Assembly: GCF_001598055.1 (NCBI RefSeq)
Contig: NZ_CP014844.1
Span: 3,065,642-3,129,641, forward strand
Length of the DNA: 64,000 nucleotides
DNA from: Cupriavidus nantongensis
GTDB lineage: Bacteria; Pseudomonadota; Gammaproteobacteria; Burkholderiales; Burkholderiaceae
Reading direction: 5' to 3'
Of the stretch, positions 10,762 to 19,803 are shown piece after piece. Under the pieces are notes generated by a model. The model saw only the letters and a program-made list of their open reading frames with translations, searched no databases and had not been told where the DNA came from. The first letter of the stretch is position 1. Each line of letters opens with the position of its first letter. A program made the translations under genes and the position numbers.

Positions 10762-12696
10762 GTGATCCGAATCGACCAGCTAGTCCTTCAGCGCGGCACC
10801 AAGGTGCTGTTCGACCACACCAGCGTGACGCTCAACCCGGGCGAGCGCGTGGGCCTCGTCGGCGCCAACGGCAGCGGCAAGTCGACGCTGTTCGCACTGC
10901 TGCGCGGCGAGCTGCATCCGGACGGCGGCGATGTCAGCGTGCCGGCGCAGTGGCGCGTCGCCCACGTGGCGCAGGAAACGCCGGCGGTCAGCCGCACCGC
11001 GGTCGACTACGTGATCGACGGCGACACCCGCCTGCGCGAGATCGAGGCCGCCATTGCCGCGGCCCAGGCCAGCGGCGACGGCAGCGCCGAAGGCGAAGCC
11101 CACGCCGCCTATGCCGATGCCGACGGCTACACCGCGCCGGCGCGGGCCGAGGCCCTGCTGCTGGGCCTGGGCTTCACGCTGGCGCAGGTATCGCAGCCGG
11201 TGGCGTCGTTCTCGGGCGGCTGGCGCATGCGCCTGAACCTGGCGCAGGCGCTGATGTGCCCGTCGGACCTGCTGCTGCTCGACGAACCGACCAACCACCT
11301 GGACCTCGACGCCATCGTCTGGCTGGAAGACTGGCTGGCGCGCTATCCCGGCACGCTGGTGATGATCTCGCACGACCGCGAATTCCTCGACGCGATCTGC
11401 AATGTCACGGTGCATATCGAGAACCAGCAGCTGCGCCGCTACGGCGGCAACTACACGCTGTTCGAGACCCTGCGGCTGCAGCAGATGGCGCAGCAGCAGG
11501 CCGCCTACGTGCGCCAGCAGAAGGAAATCGCGCACCTGGAATCGTTTATCACCCGCTTCAAGGCCAAGGCGACCAAGGCGCGCCAGGCGCAGAGCCGGGT
11601 CAAGGCGCTGGAGAAGATGGAGCGGCTGGCGCCGGTGCACGTCGCCGCCGGCTTCGCCTTCGAGTTCCGCGAGCCCGATGCCGCGCCCAACCTGATGATG
11701 GTGCTCGACGGCGTCGATTGCGGCTATGCCGAGGCCGATCCGCCCGTCACCATCCTGCACAACCTGGCGCTGTCGATCCAGAACGGCCAGCGCATCGGCC
11801 TGCTGGGCGCGAACGGCCAGGGCAAGTCGACGCTGGTCAAGACCCTGGCCGGGACCCAGGATCCGCTCAAGGGCAACCTGCGGCTGGGCAAGGGCCTGCA
11901 GATCGGCTACTTCGCCCAGCACCAGCTGGAAACGCTGCGCGACCACGACTCCGCGCTGCAGCACCTCGCGCGCCTGGCGCCCGACGTGCGCGAGCAGGAG
12001 CTGCGCGACTTCCTCGGCAGCTTCAACTTCCGCGGCGACATGGCGACCACGCCGATCGAGCCCTTTTCCGGCGGTGAAAAGGCCCGGCTGGCGCTGGCGC
12101 TGATCGTCTGGCAGAAGCCCAATCTGCTGCTGCTCGACGAACCGACCAACCACCTCGACCTCGATACGCGCGAGGCGCTGACCATGGCGCTGGCGCAGTT
12201 CGAAGGCACGCTGATCCTGGTCTCGCACGACCGGCACCTGCTGCGCGCCACCGCCGACCAGTTCATGCTGGTGGCCGACGGCACCATCCGGCCGTTCGAC
12301 GGCGACCTCGACGACTACCGCGACTGGCTGCTGCAGCAGGCCGCGGCCAAGCGCAACGCCGCGGCCGCGGCGCACCAGTCCGAGGCCGCCGGCGATGCCG
12401 CAGCGACGGTCAACCGCAAGGACCAGCGCCGCGCCGAAGCCGACGAGCGCCAGCGGCTGTCGGCGCTGCGCAAGCCGCTGACCAAGGAACTGGAAAAGGT
12501 CGAGAAGCGGATGGCGGTGCTGCAGACTGCCAGGGAGGAGATCGACCAGTTCATGGCCGACGAAAGCAGCTATGCCGAGGCCAACAAGACGAAGCTGATG
12601 GAAATGCTCAAGCGCCAGGGCGAGGTCAACGGCGAGCTCGAGACGCTGGAAGAGAAGTGGCTGGAGCTGCAGGAGCAGATCGAGCAGATTGCCTGA
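10762..12696 (+). CDS. ABC-F family ATPase (YheS/Uup-type ribosome-associated factor)
   Basis: A 644-aa protein with two ATPase domains and no membrane segments. Walker A motifs are GANGSGKST (near residue 36) and GANGQGKST (near 354). Signatures are FSGGWRMRLNLAQAL and FSGGEKARLALALI; both Walker B motifs end DEPTNHLDLD. Between the halves is the ABC-F linker (residues ~245-300, KAKATKARQAQSRVKALEKM), and a charged coiled-coil tail follows. The GTG start at 10762 (VIRIDQLVLQRGTKVLFD) is chosen because homologues begin there; upstream codons look non-coding. It probably acts on stalled or specialised translation. Confidence 0.9.
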   Translation: MIRIDQLVLQRGTKVLFDHTSVTLNPGERVGLVGANGSGKSTLFALLRGELHPDGGDVSVPAQWRVAHVAQETPAVSRTAVDYVIDGDTRLREIEAAIAAAQASGDGSAEGEAHAAYADADGYTAPARAEALLLGLGFTLAQVSQPVASFSGGWRMRLNLAQALMCPSDLLLLDEPTNHLDLDAIVWLEDWLARYPGTLVMISHDREFLDAICNVTVHIENQQLRRYGGNYTLFETLRLQQMAQQQAAYVRQQKEIAHLESFITRFKAKATKARQAQSRVKALEKMERLAPVHVAAGFAFEFREPDAAPNLMMVLDGVDCGYAEADPPVTILHNLALSIQNGQRIGLLGANGQGKSTLVKTLAGTQDPLKGNLRLGKGLQIGYFAQHQLETLRDHDSALQHLARLAPDVREQELRDFLGSFNFRGDMATTPIEPFSGGEKARLALALIVWQKPNLLLLDEPTNHLDLDTREALTMALAQFEGTLILVSHDRHLLRATADQFMLVADGTIRPFDGDLDDYRDWLLQQAAAKRNAAAAAHQSEAAGDAAATVNRKDQRRAEADERQRLSALRKPLTKELEKVEKRMAVLQTAREEIDQFMADESSYAEANKTKLMEMLKRQGEVNGELETLEEKWLELQEQIEQIA

Positions 12697-12710
12697 CGTC
12701 TTCCGCGACG

Positions 12711-12844
12711 GTTTGCTCCCCTCGCCCGCTTGCGGGAGAGGGGCCGGGGGAGAGGGCCGGCGCGTGGCAAGCATCGAGCCGCGTCACTTCGTGGATGCAC
12801 TGCCCTCTCCCCCGCCCCTCTCCCAGAGGGAGAGGGGAGCAAAC
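12711..12844. repeat. Large palindromic intergenic repeat (GAGGGGAGCAAAC-type arms)
   Basis: The left arm starts GTTTGCTCCCCTC (12711) and the right arm ends GAGGGGAGCAAAC (12844). The arms, about 45 bp each, are largely complementary (GGGAGAGGGG and CCCTCTCCC blocks) around a ~45-bp centre. This fits a dispersed palindromic element of the kind found between genes in GC-rich proteobacteria. It sits between the convergent ABC-F and dsbB genes. Confidence 0.7.
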
Positions 12845-12880
12845 CCTCAGGTGGGGATGCCGCTGCGGCCAAAGCAAAAA

Positions 12881-12908
12881 AAAACCGGCGCACACAGCGC
12901 CGGTTTTT
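12881..12908. terminator. Bidirectional intrinsic terminator
   Basis: ACCGGCGC (12884-12891) and GCGCCGGT (12897-12904) form an 8-bp stem with a 5-nt loop, flanked by an A-run on the left and TTTTT on the right. It serves the ABC-F gene on the plus strand and dsbB on the minus strand, which converge here. Confidence 0.85.
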
Positions 12909-12928
12909 CATTCGAACTCCCCCACCCT

Positions 12929-13417
12929 TCAGCGGAAATTCTTCTCCCTGCGGATCAGCCCCACCGCCAGCGTCAGCGTCAGCACGAACAGCCAGATCAG
13001 CGACCATGCCGGCACCGACAGCCCCAGCACCGGCGGCAGCGGCGCGGTGCACAGGCCGTCGGAGTAGAACAGCTGCGGCAGCACCTTGGCGGTGGGCAGC
13101 GCATTGACCCAGTTCTCGAGCGGATCGATGCCGCACGAAGCCTTGGGATTGAGCAGCAGCGACACGTGATAGACCGCCACCGCAATGCCGGCAATGCCGG
13201 ACAGCATGCCCAGGCCCTGCCACAGCGAGCGGGTGTTGTGCGCCACCGCGGCCAGCAGCGAGAACACGCCGATGCCGACAAAGGCGAAGCGCTGCATCAC
13301 GCAGAGCGGACAAGGCTGGTAGCCCTTTTCGAACTGCAGGTAGAGCGCGACGCCGACCAGGGCGAAGGAGACGATGGCAATCAGCAGGAAATAGGCGCGG
13401 GAATTGGCTTGCATCAT
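12929..13417 (-). CDS. dsbB: Disulfide bond formation protein B
   Basis: A 162-aa inner-membrane quinone reductase that reoxidises DsbA. It shows the four-helix DsbB layout with the N-terminal redox pair in PCPLCVMQR (CPLC, near residues 36-39) and the second periplasmic pair at CGID (near 90) and LCTA (near 116). Length is normal for betaproteobacterial DsbB. The start is MMQANS; a start one codon later is equally possible. Confidence 0.92.
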   Translation of the reverse strand: MMQANSRAYFLLIAIVSFALVGVALYLQFEKGYQPCPLCVMQRFAFVGIGVFSLLAAVAHNTRSLWQGLGMLSGIAGIAVAVYHVSLLLNPKASCGIDPLENWVNALPTAKVLPQLFYSDGLCTAPLPPVLGLSVPAWSLIWLFVLTLTLAVGLIRREKNFR

Positions 13418-13560
13418 TGGAACTCAGGTGATCCGGTAAGTCGTTGCCGTCAGTGCGAGGGCGCGGCTATGCTGCGCATTATTACCGATTTTGCCGCGCC
13501 TGCCGTCGGCGCCACATGCGGCGCCGGCCCGCTGCCCCGCGGCGGATTGGCACATCGGCA

Positions 13561-14124
13561 TCATGCGCCCGCTGCCTGCCACGCCGCGCGCTGCAGGCGG
13601 TACAGGCAATGCGGCCGCAACGGGTGCTGCGGCGGCAAGGCGGGATGGTCGAATCCCACCGCATCCTCGCGCATGCCAAGCCGCTCCATCACCGCGCGCG
13701 AGCGGGCATTGGCAAGCGTGGTGAAGGCGACGATTTCCTCCAGCCCGAGCCGGCCGAAGCCGTAGGCGAGCGCGCCGCGCGCCGCCTCGGTGGCGTAGCC
13801 CTGGCCCCAGGCATGCCGCGCCAGCCGCCAGGCGATTTCCACGCACGGCGCGAACGGCAGCGTGGCGGCGGGCTCGTGCAGTCCGACAAAGCCGAGGAAG
13901 GTATCGTCCGCGCTGCGTTCGACGACCCAGGCGCCCCACCCGTGCAGCGCGATCAGGCTGCGGCAGCGCGCGGCCATCGCATCGCTTTCGGCGCGCGTCA
14001 GCGGCGCCGGGAAATAGCGCATCACCTGCGCATCGGCATTGAGCGCGGCAAACGGCGCATAGTCTTGATCGCGCCACTGGCGCAGCCGCAAGCGGCCGGT
14101 CTCGAAGGCGATGTCGTTGCCCAT
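13561..14124 (-). CDS. GNAT family N-acetyltransferase (RimJ/RimL-like)
   Basis: A 187-aa acetyltransferase of the RimJ/RimL-like Acetyltransf_3 group. The N-terminal ETGRLRLRQWRDQDYAPFAAL is the usual opening, and ARHAWGQGYATEAARGALAYGF carries the acetyl-CoA-binding Q/RxxGxG/A loop. LANARSRAVMERLGM is the typical last strand-helix. The acceptor cannot be told. It is preceded by radA with a 3-bp gap on the same strand, so the two are probably cotranscribed. Confidence 0.85.
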   Translation of the reverse strand: MGNDIAFETGRLRLRQWRDQDYAPFAALNADAQVMRYFPAPLTRAESDAMAARCRSLIALHGWGAWVVERSADDTFLGFVGLHEPAATLPFAPCVEIAWRLARHAWGQGYATEAARGALAYGFGRLGLEEIVAFTTLANARSRAVMERLGMREDAVGFDHPALPPQHPLRPHCLYRLQRAAWQAAGA

Positions 14125-14127
14125 GGC

Positions 14128-15489
14128 TCAGTCCAGGTGGCGCACGCGGTCGATGGCCTGCTCGATGCGTTCCACCGCGATCACCTCGAGCCCGTCGATC
14201 TTCTGCTTGGGCGCATTGGCCTTGGGGATCACGGCCAGCGTAAAGCCCAGCTTGGCCGCTTCCTTCAGGCGCTCCTGCCCGCGCGGGCTGGGGCGGATCT
14301 CGCCGGCCAGCCCCACTTCGCCGAACACCACCAGGCCGCGCGGCAGCGGCTTGTTGCGCATCGACGAGTGGATCGACAGCAGCACCGCCAGGTCCGCCGC
14401 GGGTTCGGTGATCTTGACCCCGCCCACCGCGTTCAGGAACACGTCCTGGTCAAAACAGGCGATGCCCGCATGCCGGTGCAGCACCGCCAGCAGCAACGCC
14501 AGCCGGTTCTGCTCGAGCCCCACCGCCAGCCGGCGCGGGTTGGGCACGTGCGCGGTATCGACCAGCGCCTGGATTTCGACCAGCAGCGGCCGCGTGCCTT
14601 CCTGCGTCACCAGCACGCACGAGCCCGGCACGGTTTCTTCATGCTGCGACAGGAACAGCGCCGACGGATTGCTGATGCCGCGCAGGCCGCGCTCGGTCAT
14701 CGCGAACACCCCCAGCTCGTTGACCGCGCCGAAGCGGTTCTTGAAGGCGCGGATCAGCCGGTGCGAAGAATGGGTATCGCCTTCGAAATACAGCACCGTA
14801 TCGACGATATGCTCGAGCACGCGCGGCCCCGCCAGGCTGCCCTCCTTGGTCACGTGGCCGACCAGGATGATGGTAGTGCCGCTGCTCTTGGCGATGCGCG
14901 TGAGCTGCGCCGCGCATTCGCGCACCTGTGCCACCGACCCCGGCGCCGAGGTCAGCGCCTCGGAATACAGCGTCTGGATCGAATCGATCACCGCGACCTC
15001 GGGCTTTTCCGCTTCCAGCGTGGCCTGGATCTTCTCCAGCTGGATTTCGGCGAGCAGCCCCAGCGACGGGCTTTCCACACCCAGGCGCTGCGCGCGCAGC
15101 GCGATCTGCGCGCCCGATTCCTCGCCGCTGACATAGAGCACGCGGCGCTGCCCGGCCAGGTTGGCGAGCGCCTGCAGCAACAGCGTCGACTTGCCGATAC
15201 CGGGATCGCCACCGATCAGCACCACCCCGCCCGACACCAGGCCGCCGCCCAGCACCCGGTCGAACTCGTCGATGCCGCTGGAAAAACGCGGCACGTCCGC
15301 AGCCTCGATCTCGGCCAGCTTGCGCACCGTGGCCGATGCCGCGAGCGGCTGGAAGCGCTTGTTCGCGGCGGATTCCGCCACGGTCTCGACCAGCGTGTTC
15401 CACTGCTGGCAATGCGGGCACTGGCCGGCCCAGCGCGGCGTGGTGCCGCCGCATTCGGTACAGGTATAGACAGTCTTGCTCTTGGCCAA
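14128..15489 (-). CDS. radA: DNA repair protein RadA (Sms)
   Basis: A 453-aa RecA-like ATPase acting in recombinational repair and branch migration. The order is: N-terminal C4 zinc finger (CTECG ... CPHCQQWNTL), RecA core with Walker A GGDPGIGKSTLLLQA (near residue 97), the RadA-specific KNRFG motif, and a C-terminal Lon-protease-like domain (FGEVGLAGEIRP). The start codon is TTG at 15489, immediately before AKSKTVYTC, with an AAGGA-like site upstream. It precedes the GNAT gene. Confidence 0.96.
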   Translation of the reverse strand: MAKSKTVYTCTECGGTTPRWAGQCPHCQQWNTLVETVAESAANKRFQPLAASATVRKLAEIEAADVPRFSSGIDEFDRVLGGGLVSGGVVLIGGDPGIGKSTLLLQALANLAGQRRVLYVSGEESGAQIALRAQRLGVESPSLGLLAEIQLEKIQATLEAEKPEVAVIDSIQTLYSEALTSAPGSVAQVRECAAQLTRIAKSSGTTIILVGHVTKEGSLAGPRVLEHIVDTVLYFEGDTHSSHRLIRAFKNRFGAVNELGVFAMTERGLRGISNPSALFLSQHEETVPGSCVLVTQEGTRPLLVEIQALVDTAHVPNPRRLAVGLEQNRLALLLAVLHRHAGIACFDQDVFLNAVGGVKITEPAADLAVLLSIHSSMRNKPLPRGLVVFGEVGLAGEIRPSPRGQERLKEAAKLGFTLAVIPKANAPKQKIDGLEVIAVERIEQAIDRVRHLD

Positions 15490-15504
15490 CGGAGGTCCTT
15501 GCAG

Positions 15505-15539
15505 AAAAAAATCGAGCCGGGCCCGAAACGAACCGGCTC
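15505..15539 (-). terminator. Intrinsic terminator after alr
   Basis: On the minus strand GAGCCGG pairs with CCGGCTC (15533-15539 with 15514-15520), followed by a run of seven T (15505-15511 complement). It separates alr from radA on the same strand. Confidence 0.75.
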
Positions 15540-15576
15540 GCGACCCGGCCCGCTTATCGAGGCAAATCAGGCTACA

Positions 15577-16698
15577 TCAGGCGACCGCAGGCGCGGCGCT
15601 GTCCGATGCCGTGATCGTCGCCACCGTGGTCGGCACGCGCGGCGCCAGCGCGCACATCAGCTCGTAGCCTACGGTGCCGCTGGCCTGCGCCACGTCGTCG
15701 ATCGGCAGGCCCTGGCCCCACAGCGTGACCGGGCTGCCGACGCGCGCCTTCGGGCACGGCGTCAGGTCGACGCACAGCATGTCCATCGACACGCGCCCGA
15801 CCAGCTCGGTGCGCACGCCGTCGACCAGCACCGGCGCGCGCTGCTCGCCCCAGCCCGAGGCGTGACGCGGGTAGCCGTCGGCATAGCCGCACGCGACCAC
15901 GCCGATGCGCATCGGCCGCTCCGCGGTGAACAGCGAACCATAGCCGACGGTATCGCCCGGCTGCAGGTCCTGCACCGCGATCAGCTCGCTGTGCAGCGAC
16001 ATCGCCGGCTGCAGCCCGGTGCCGGCGATATCGGCATCGCGGCCGGTGGGCGAGGCGCCGTAAAGGATGATGCCCGGACGCACCCAGGCGCGGTGCGCTT
16101 GCGGATGCCACAGCACCGCGGCGGAATTCGACAGGCTGGCCTCGCCCGGCAGGTTGGCGGTGGCGGCGTCGAAGGCCTCGACCTGGTGGGCGATGCCGCG
16201 CGGGCCGTCGGCATCGGAAAAATGTGTCATATGGACGATGCTGCCCACGCACGGCATGGCGCGCGCACGCTCCCAGGCGGCGCGGTATTGCGCCGGATGG
16301 AAGCCGAGCCGGTTCATGCCGGTGTTGAGCTTGAGCTGGATCGCCAGCGGGCCCTTGGGGCGCGCGCTTTCCAGCATGCGCAGCTGCTCGTCGCAGTGGA
16401 TCGCGGTGGTGAGCCGGTATTGCTCGATCAGCGCGATGTCCTGCGGCTGGAAGAAGCCCTCCAGCAGCAGGATCGGGCCCTGCCAGCCGAGGTCGCGCAG
16501 CAGCACGGCCTCATTCAGGTCCAGCAGGCCGAAGCCGTCGGCACCGCGCAGCGCGGCAAAGACGCGGCGGATGCCATGGCCGTAGGCGTTGGCCTTGACC
16601 ACCGCCCAGACACGCGCATTCGGGGCTTTGCGGCGGATCACGTCGAGGTTGTTGGCCAGGGCGGGCTGGTGGATGACGGCTTGGATCGGTCTTGGCAT
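15577..16698 (-). CDS. alr: Alanine racemase
   Basis: A 373-aa PLP enzyme interconverting L- and D-alanine for peptidoglycan. The PLP lysine is Lys35 in [11 protein letters not shown]. Further landmarks are [27 protein letters not shown] and [12 protein letters not shown]. It ends with a dedicated terminator, so it is probably monocistronic. Whether it is the biosynthetic (Alr) or catabolic (DadX) paralogue cannot be told; no dadA is adjacent. Confidence 0.95.
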   Translation of the reverse strand: MPRPIQAVIHQPALANNLDVIRRKAPNARVWAVVKANAYGHGIRRVFAALRGADGFGLLDLNEAVLLRDLGWQGPILLLEGFFQPQDIALIEQYRLTTAIHCDEQLRMLESARPKGPLAIQLKLNTGMNRLGFHPAQYRAAWERARAMPCVGSIVHMTHFSDADGPRGIAHQVEAFDAATANLPGEASLSNSAAVLWHPQAHRAWVRPGIILYGASPTGRDADIAGTGLQPAMSLHSELIAVQDLQPGDTVGYGSLFTAERPMRIGVVACGYADGYPRHASGWGEQRAPVLVDGVRTELVGRVSMDMLCVDLTPCPKARVGSPVTLWGQGLPIDDVAQASGTVGYELMCALAPRVPTTVATITASDSAAPAVA

Positions 16699-17299
16699 TG
16701 GAAGTCACATCAGGGTGGCGGACAAAGCCGGCAGCGGCGCGCGGTTACGCCCAGGGCGCAGGCTGGAGGGACGGCTCTGTCTCAGTATCGATGGCGCAAA
16801 CGTCACCTGTCGGTGTGCCGCAGCACGGATCGCGACCAATGTCGCTGACGGCCGTGGCGGCGGTTGTGGCGACGGATATGCGGGATGCCCGCAATTGGCA
16901 CGCCCAGGTATCCCCGTCACCATATCTCGCCGGGCGCACACCAGATCACGGAACGACCGGTCCGGCGGGCCGCGGTGGCAGCCGTTATTTGAACACATTC
17001 GGATACTGTTGCCGGGGGTCATCGGGGAATCGGCAAGGCAATCTGCTGTCAAAAAGAGCCGTTGCCGGGGTTCGGGAATGTCATGTTTTCGTGATATAAA
17101 GCCGGACGCTCCGGCCATGTTCTAAAAGCGAAGCATTATGTCAATGACTGTCAGGCAGGCCTCACGGCGCCGCAGCGCAGCACCTGCGACACAATTCGAC
17201 ACGGCCGCGGCACAAGGTTCCCTGCAAACCATGGCCTCTGCGGCCGGCACCAGCCTGCCTACCCTGAATGGAGCGCGCGATGGAGAGAAAGTCGACAGC
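16699..17299. other. Intergenic region between divergent alr and lplT
   Basis: This holds the divergent promoters of alr (minus) and lplT (plus). Frames in it are short, Arg/Pro-rich and without homology I recognise. An AT-richer patch (ATGTTTTCGTGATATAAAG, near 17082-17100) is a plausible lplT promoter area, but no clean -35/-10 pair stands out. A frame in phase with lplT begins at 17138 and may add 54 residues to that protein. Confidence 0.5.
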
Positions 17300-18619
17300 A
17301 TGAAGAAGGGTTTTTACACCATCATGGCCGCGCAGTTTTTTTCCTCGCTGGCCGACAATGCCTTACTGATCGCCGCCATCGCCCTTCTCACCGAATTGCA
17401 TTCCCCGCAGTGGATGACCCCGCTGCTCAAGCTGTTCTTCGTTCTCTCCTACGTCATTCTTGCCGCCTTCGTCGGCGCCTTCGCCGACTCGATGCCCAAG
17501 GGGCGGGTGATGCTCATCACCAACGCCATCAAGGTGGTCGGCTGCGCCATCATGATGTTCGGGCTGCATCCGCTGCTGGCCTACGGCGTGGTCGGCTTCG
17601 GCGCGGCAGCGTATTCGCCGGCCAAGTACGGCATCCTGACCGAGCTGCTGCCCCCCGAAAAACTGGTGCTGGCCAACGGCTGGATCGAGGGCCTGACGGT
17701 GGGTTCGATCATCCTCGGCACGGTGGTCGGCGGTGCGCTGATTTCCGTGCATGTCTCGGGAATGCTGCTGCGCCTGGACCTGCCCTTCATCAACACCGGC
17801 ATCGACACCCCGGCCGAGGCCGCGATGGTGGTGATCATGCTGTTCTACGTGATCGCCTCGCTGTTCAACCTGTTTATCCCCGACACCGGCGCGCGCTATC
17901 CGGCGCAGGAAAAGAACCCGATCAAGCTGATCGCCGAGTTCGGCGACTGCTTCCTGGCGCTGTGGCGCGACAAGCTGGGCCAGATCTCGCTGGCGGTGAC
18001 CACGCTGTTCTGGGGCGTGGGCGCGACGCTGCAGTTCATCGTGCTGAAGTGGGCCGAGAAATCGCTGGGCCTGAACCTGTCGCAGGGCGCGCTGCTGCAG
18101 GCGGTGGTGGCCGTGGGCGTGGCCGTCGGCGCGATCCTGGCGGCGGCGCGGATTCCGCTGCGCAAGTCGCTGTCAGTGCTGCCGTTCGGCGTGGCGATGG
18201 GCGCGACGGTGATGCTGATGGCGTTCTACACCAAGGACGCGATGCCGCAGGTCACGCTCGACGTGATGGGCCTGCACATGCCGCTGTACATGGCCATCGC
18301 CTACGTGTTCCTGATGCTGGTGGGCGCGATGTCCGGCTATTTCGTGGTGCCGATGAACGCGCTGCTGCAGCACCGCGGCCACGTGCTGCTGTCGGCCGGG
18401 CACTCGATCGCGGTGCAGAACTTCAATGAGAACGTCTCGGTGCTGCTGATGCTGTGCCTGTACGCGCTGCTGATCAAGCTCAACGTGCCGATCGGCGTGG
18501 TCATCATCGCGCTGGGCCTGTTTATCTGCGTGACCATGGCGCTGGTGCTCAAGCTGCACAAGTACAACGTGCGCACCTTCAACTCGCTGGCGATGATCGG
18601 CGAGGACAAGCACCACTAG
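17300..18619 (+). CDS. lplT: Lysophospholipid transporter LplT (MFS)
   Basis: A 439-aa inner-membrane flippase-like MFS protein that moves lysophospholipids inward for re-acylation. The N-terminus MKKGFYTIMAAQFFSSLADNAL matches LplT closely, and AAYSPAKYGILTELLPPEKLVLANGWIEG is the conserved LplT loop. An earlier in-frame ATG at 17138 gives 493 aa, but the extra 54 residues are polar and low in conservation-like features; GGAGAG upstream of 17300 and the family length (~400 aa) favour the shorter form. No acyltransferase is fused or adjacent. Confidence 0.9.
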   Translation: MKKGFYTIMAAQFFSSLADNALLIAAIALLTELHSPQWMTPLLKLFFVLSYVILAAFVGAFADSMPKGRVMLITNAIKVVGCAIMMFGLHPLLAYGVVGFGAAAYSPAKYGILTELLPPEKLVLANGWIEGLTVGSIILGTVVGGALISVHVSGMLLRLDLPFINTGIDTPAEAAMVVIMLFYVIASLFNLFIPDTGARYPAQEKNPIKLIAEFGDCFLALWRDKLGQISLAVTTLFWGVGATLQFIVLKWAEKSLGLNLSQGALLQAVVAVGVAVGAILAAARIPLRKSLSVLPFGVAMGATVMLMAFYTKDAMPQVTLDVMGLHMPLYMAIAYVFLMLVGAMSGYFVVPMNALLQHRGHVLLSAGHSIAVQNFNENVSVLLMLCLYALLIKLNVPIGVVIIALGLFICVTMALVLKLHKYNVRTFNSLAMIGEDKHH

Positions 18620-18660
18620 TCCCCTCACGGCGCGGCCGCGGCGCGGCCGGCCAGTGCGCG

Positions 18661-19803
18661 TCAGGCGTCGTTCTGCCCCGCCGGCGCGCCTGCCCGCGGC
18701 GGCTCTTCGGTGCGTGCCAGCGCCCGCTGCTGCCATCCCGGCGGCACCACGAACCCGCGCGAGCATTCGCGCCACCAGCCCGGCGCCTGCGGTCCGGCCG
18801 GCTCCAGCTCGCACAGCATCACCGGCGACTCGCGGCGCCAGCCGTGGTCATGGCGCGGATCGGCAAAGCGCTGCGCCAGCAGCGCCTGCAGCGTGGCGGC
18901 GTCCGCTGTGCCGGCTTCCGGCACCAGCGCGCCGGACAGCCACCCGGTACGCGGCAGGCGGCACCAGCGCAAGCCAGGGCGCGCTGCCGCGCGCTCAGCC
19001 CAGGCATCGAGCGTCGACCACCAGCCGTGCAAGTGGTCCGGCGCGATCCCCAGCGTCTCCAGCCCGGCCGGCACCTGGCCGTCGCGATAGAACAGCCAGC
19101 CCAGCAGGTAAACCTCGCTGCGGTCGACGGTATGGCCCAGCGCGGCGCGCGCTTCGGCGGTATGCCCGAGCGGCAGCTGGCGGTGCACGATATGGCCGAG
19201 CTTGTCGCCGAGGCGGTCGACCAGGTTCGGGCCGACGAAGTCCTGCGCCCGCGGCGGCTGGCCGCCGCCCGCCGCCATCAGGTAGAACTTGGCCGCCATC
19301 TCCCAGTGCACCACCGCGCCCGAGTCCAGCTCGCGCCAGACGAAATCCAGCTCGCCCAGCGTGCGCACGCCGTGGCGGCCGGCGCGCCGCACCGGCACGT
19401 TGGCGGCCAGCAGCGACAGCCCCTGCATATGGCGCAAGGCAAAATGCAGCAGCCGCTCGGCATGCCGGCCCAGGCGCAGGCTGCGGTTGGCGGGGTCGTG
19501 GTCGGCATCGGCGGCAAGCGCGGCGTGGCCGTCGGCCAGTTCGTCGATGGTCGCGGGCAGCGCGGCGGGATCCGCGCCTTCGAGCCAGCGCTGCCAGGCC
19601 TCGAGGGTGCCGGCCGGCCAGCGCGCCAGCGCGGCGCCGGGCACCATGTCCAGCAGCGGCGGCGACAGCGTGGTCCACGCCAGGTCGCGCGCGCGTGCCG
19701 ACGCGGCGCGGCGCCACAGCGGCGCCTGCGACGGTCCATGGCCGTCGCCGCCGCGGGTCAGCGAGAGGTCAGGCCCCAGCTCCCGCACGGTCGTGGACCT
19801 CAC
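18661..19803 (-). CDS. DUF1853 family protein
   Basis: This 380-aa cytoplasmic protein resembles DUF1853 proteins (WRRAASARARDLAWTTLSPPLL; GELDFVWRELDSGAVVHWEMAAKFYL; FVGPNLVDRLGDKLGHIVHRQL). The GELDF...VHWE..AKFYL block resembles nuclease-like folds, but no function is established. Its 5' end overlaps the uracil-DNA glycosylase gene by 35 bp, so the two are tightly coupled. Confidence 0.82.
   Translation of the reverse strand: MRSTTVRELGPDLSLTRGGDGHGPSQAPLWRRAASARARDLAWTTLSPPLLDMVPGAALARWPAGTLEAWQRWLEGADPAALPATIDELADGHAALAADADHDPANRSLRLGRHAERLLHFALRHMQGLSLLAANVPVRRAGRHGVRTLGELDFVWRELDSGAVVHWEMAAKFYLMAAGGGQPPRAQDFVGPNLVDRLGDKLGHIVHRQLPLGHTAEARAALGHTVDRSEVYLLGWLFYRDGQVPAGLETLGIAPDHLHGWWSTLDAWAERAAARPGLRWCRLPRTGWLSGALVPEAGTADAATLQALLAQRFADPRHDHGWRRESPVMLCELEPAGPQAPGWWRECSRGFVVPPGWQQRALARTEEPPRAGAPAGQNDA

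Noticed and set aside
10780..12774. Long minus-strand frame antisense to the ABC-F gene
   Set aside because: A GC-rich shadow: the plus-strand frame has all ATPase motifs.
16705..17118. Open frame between alr and lplT
   Set aside because: No recognisable motif and no good start; typical chance frame of GC-rich DNA.
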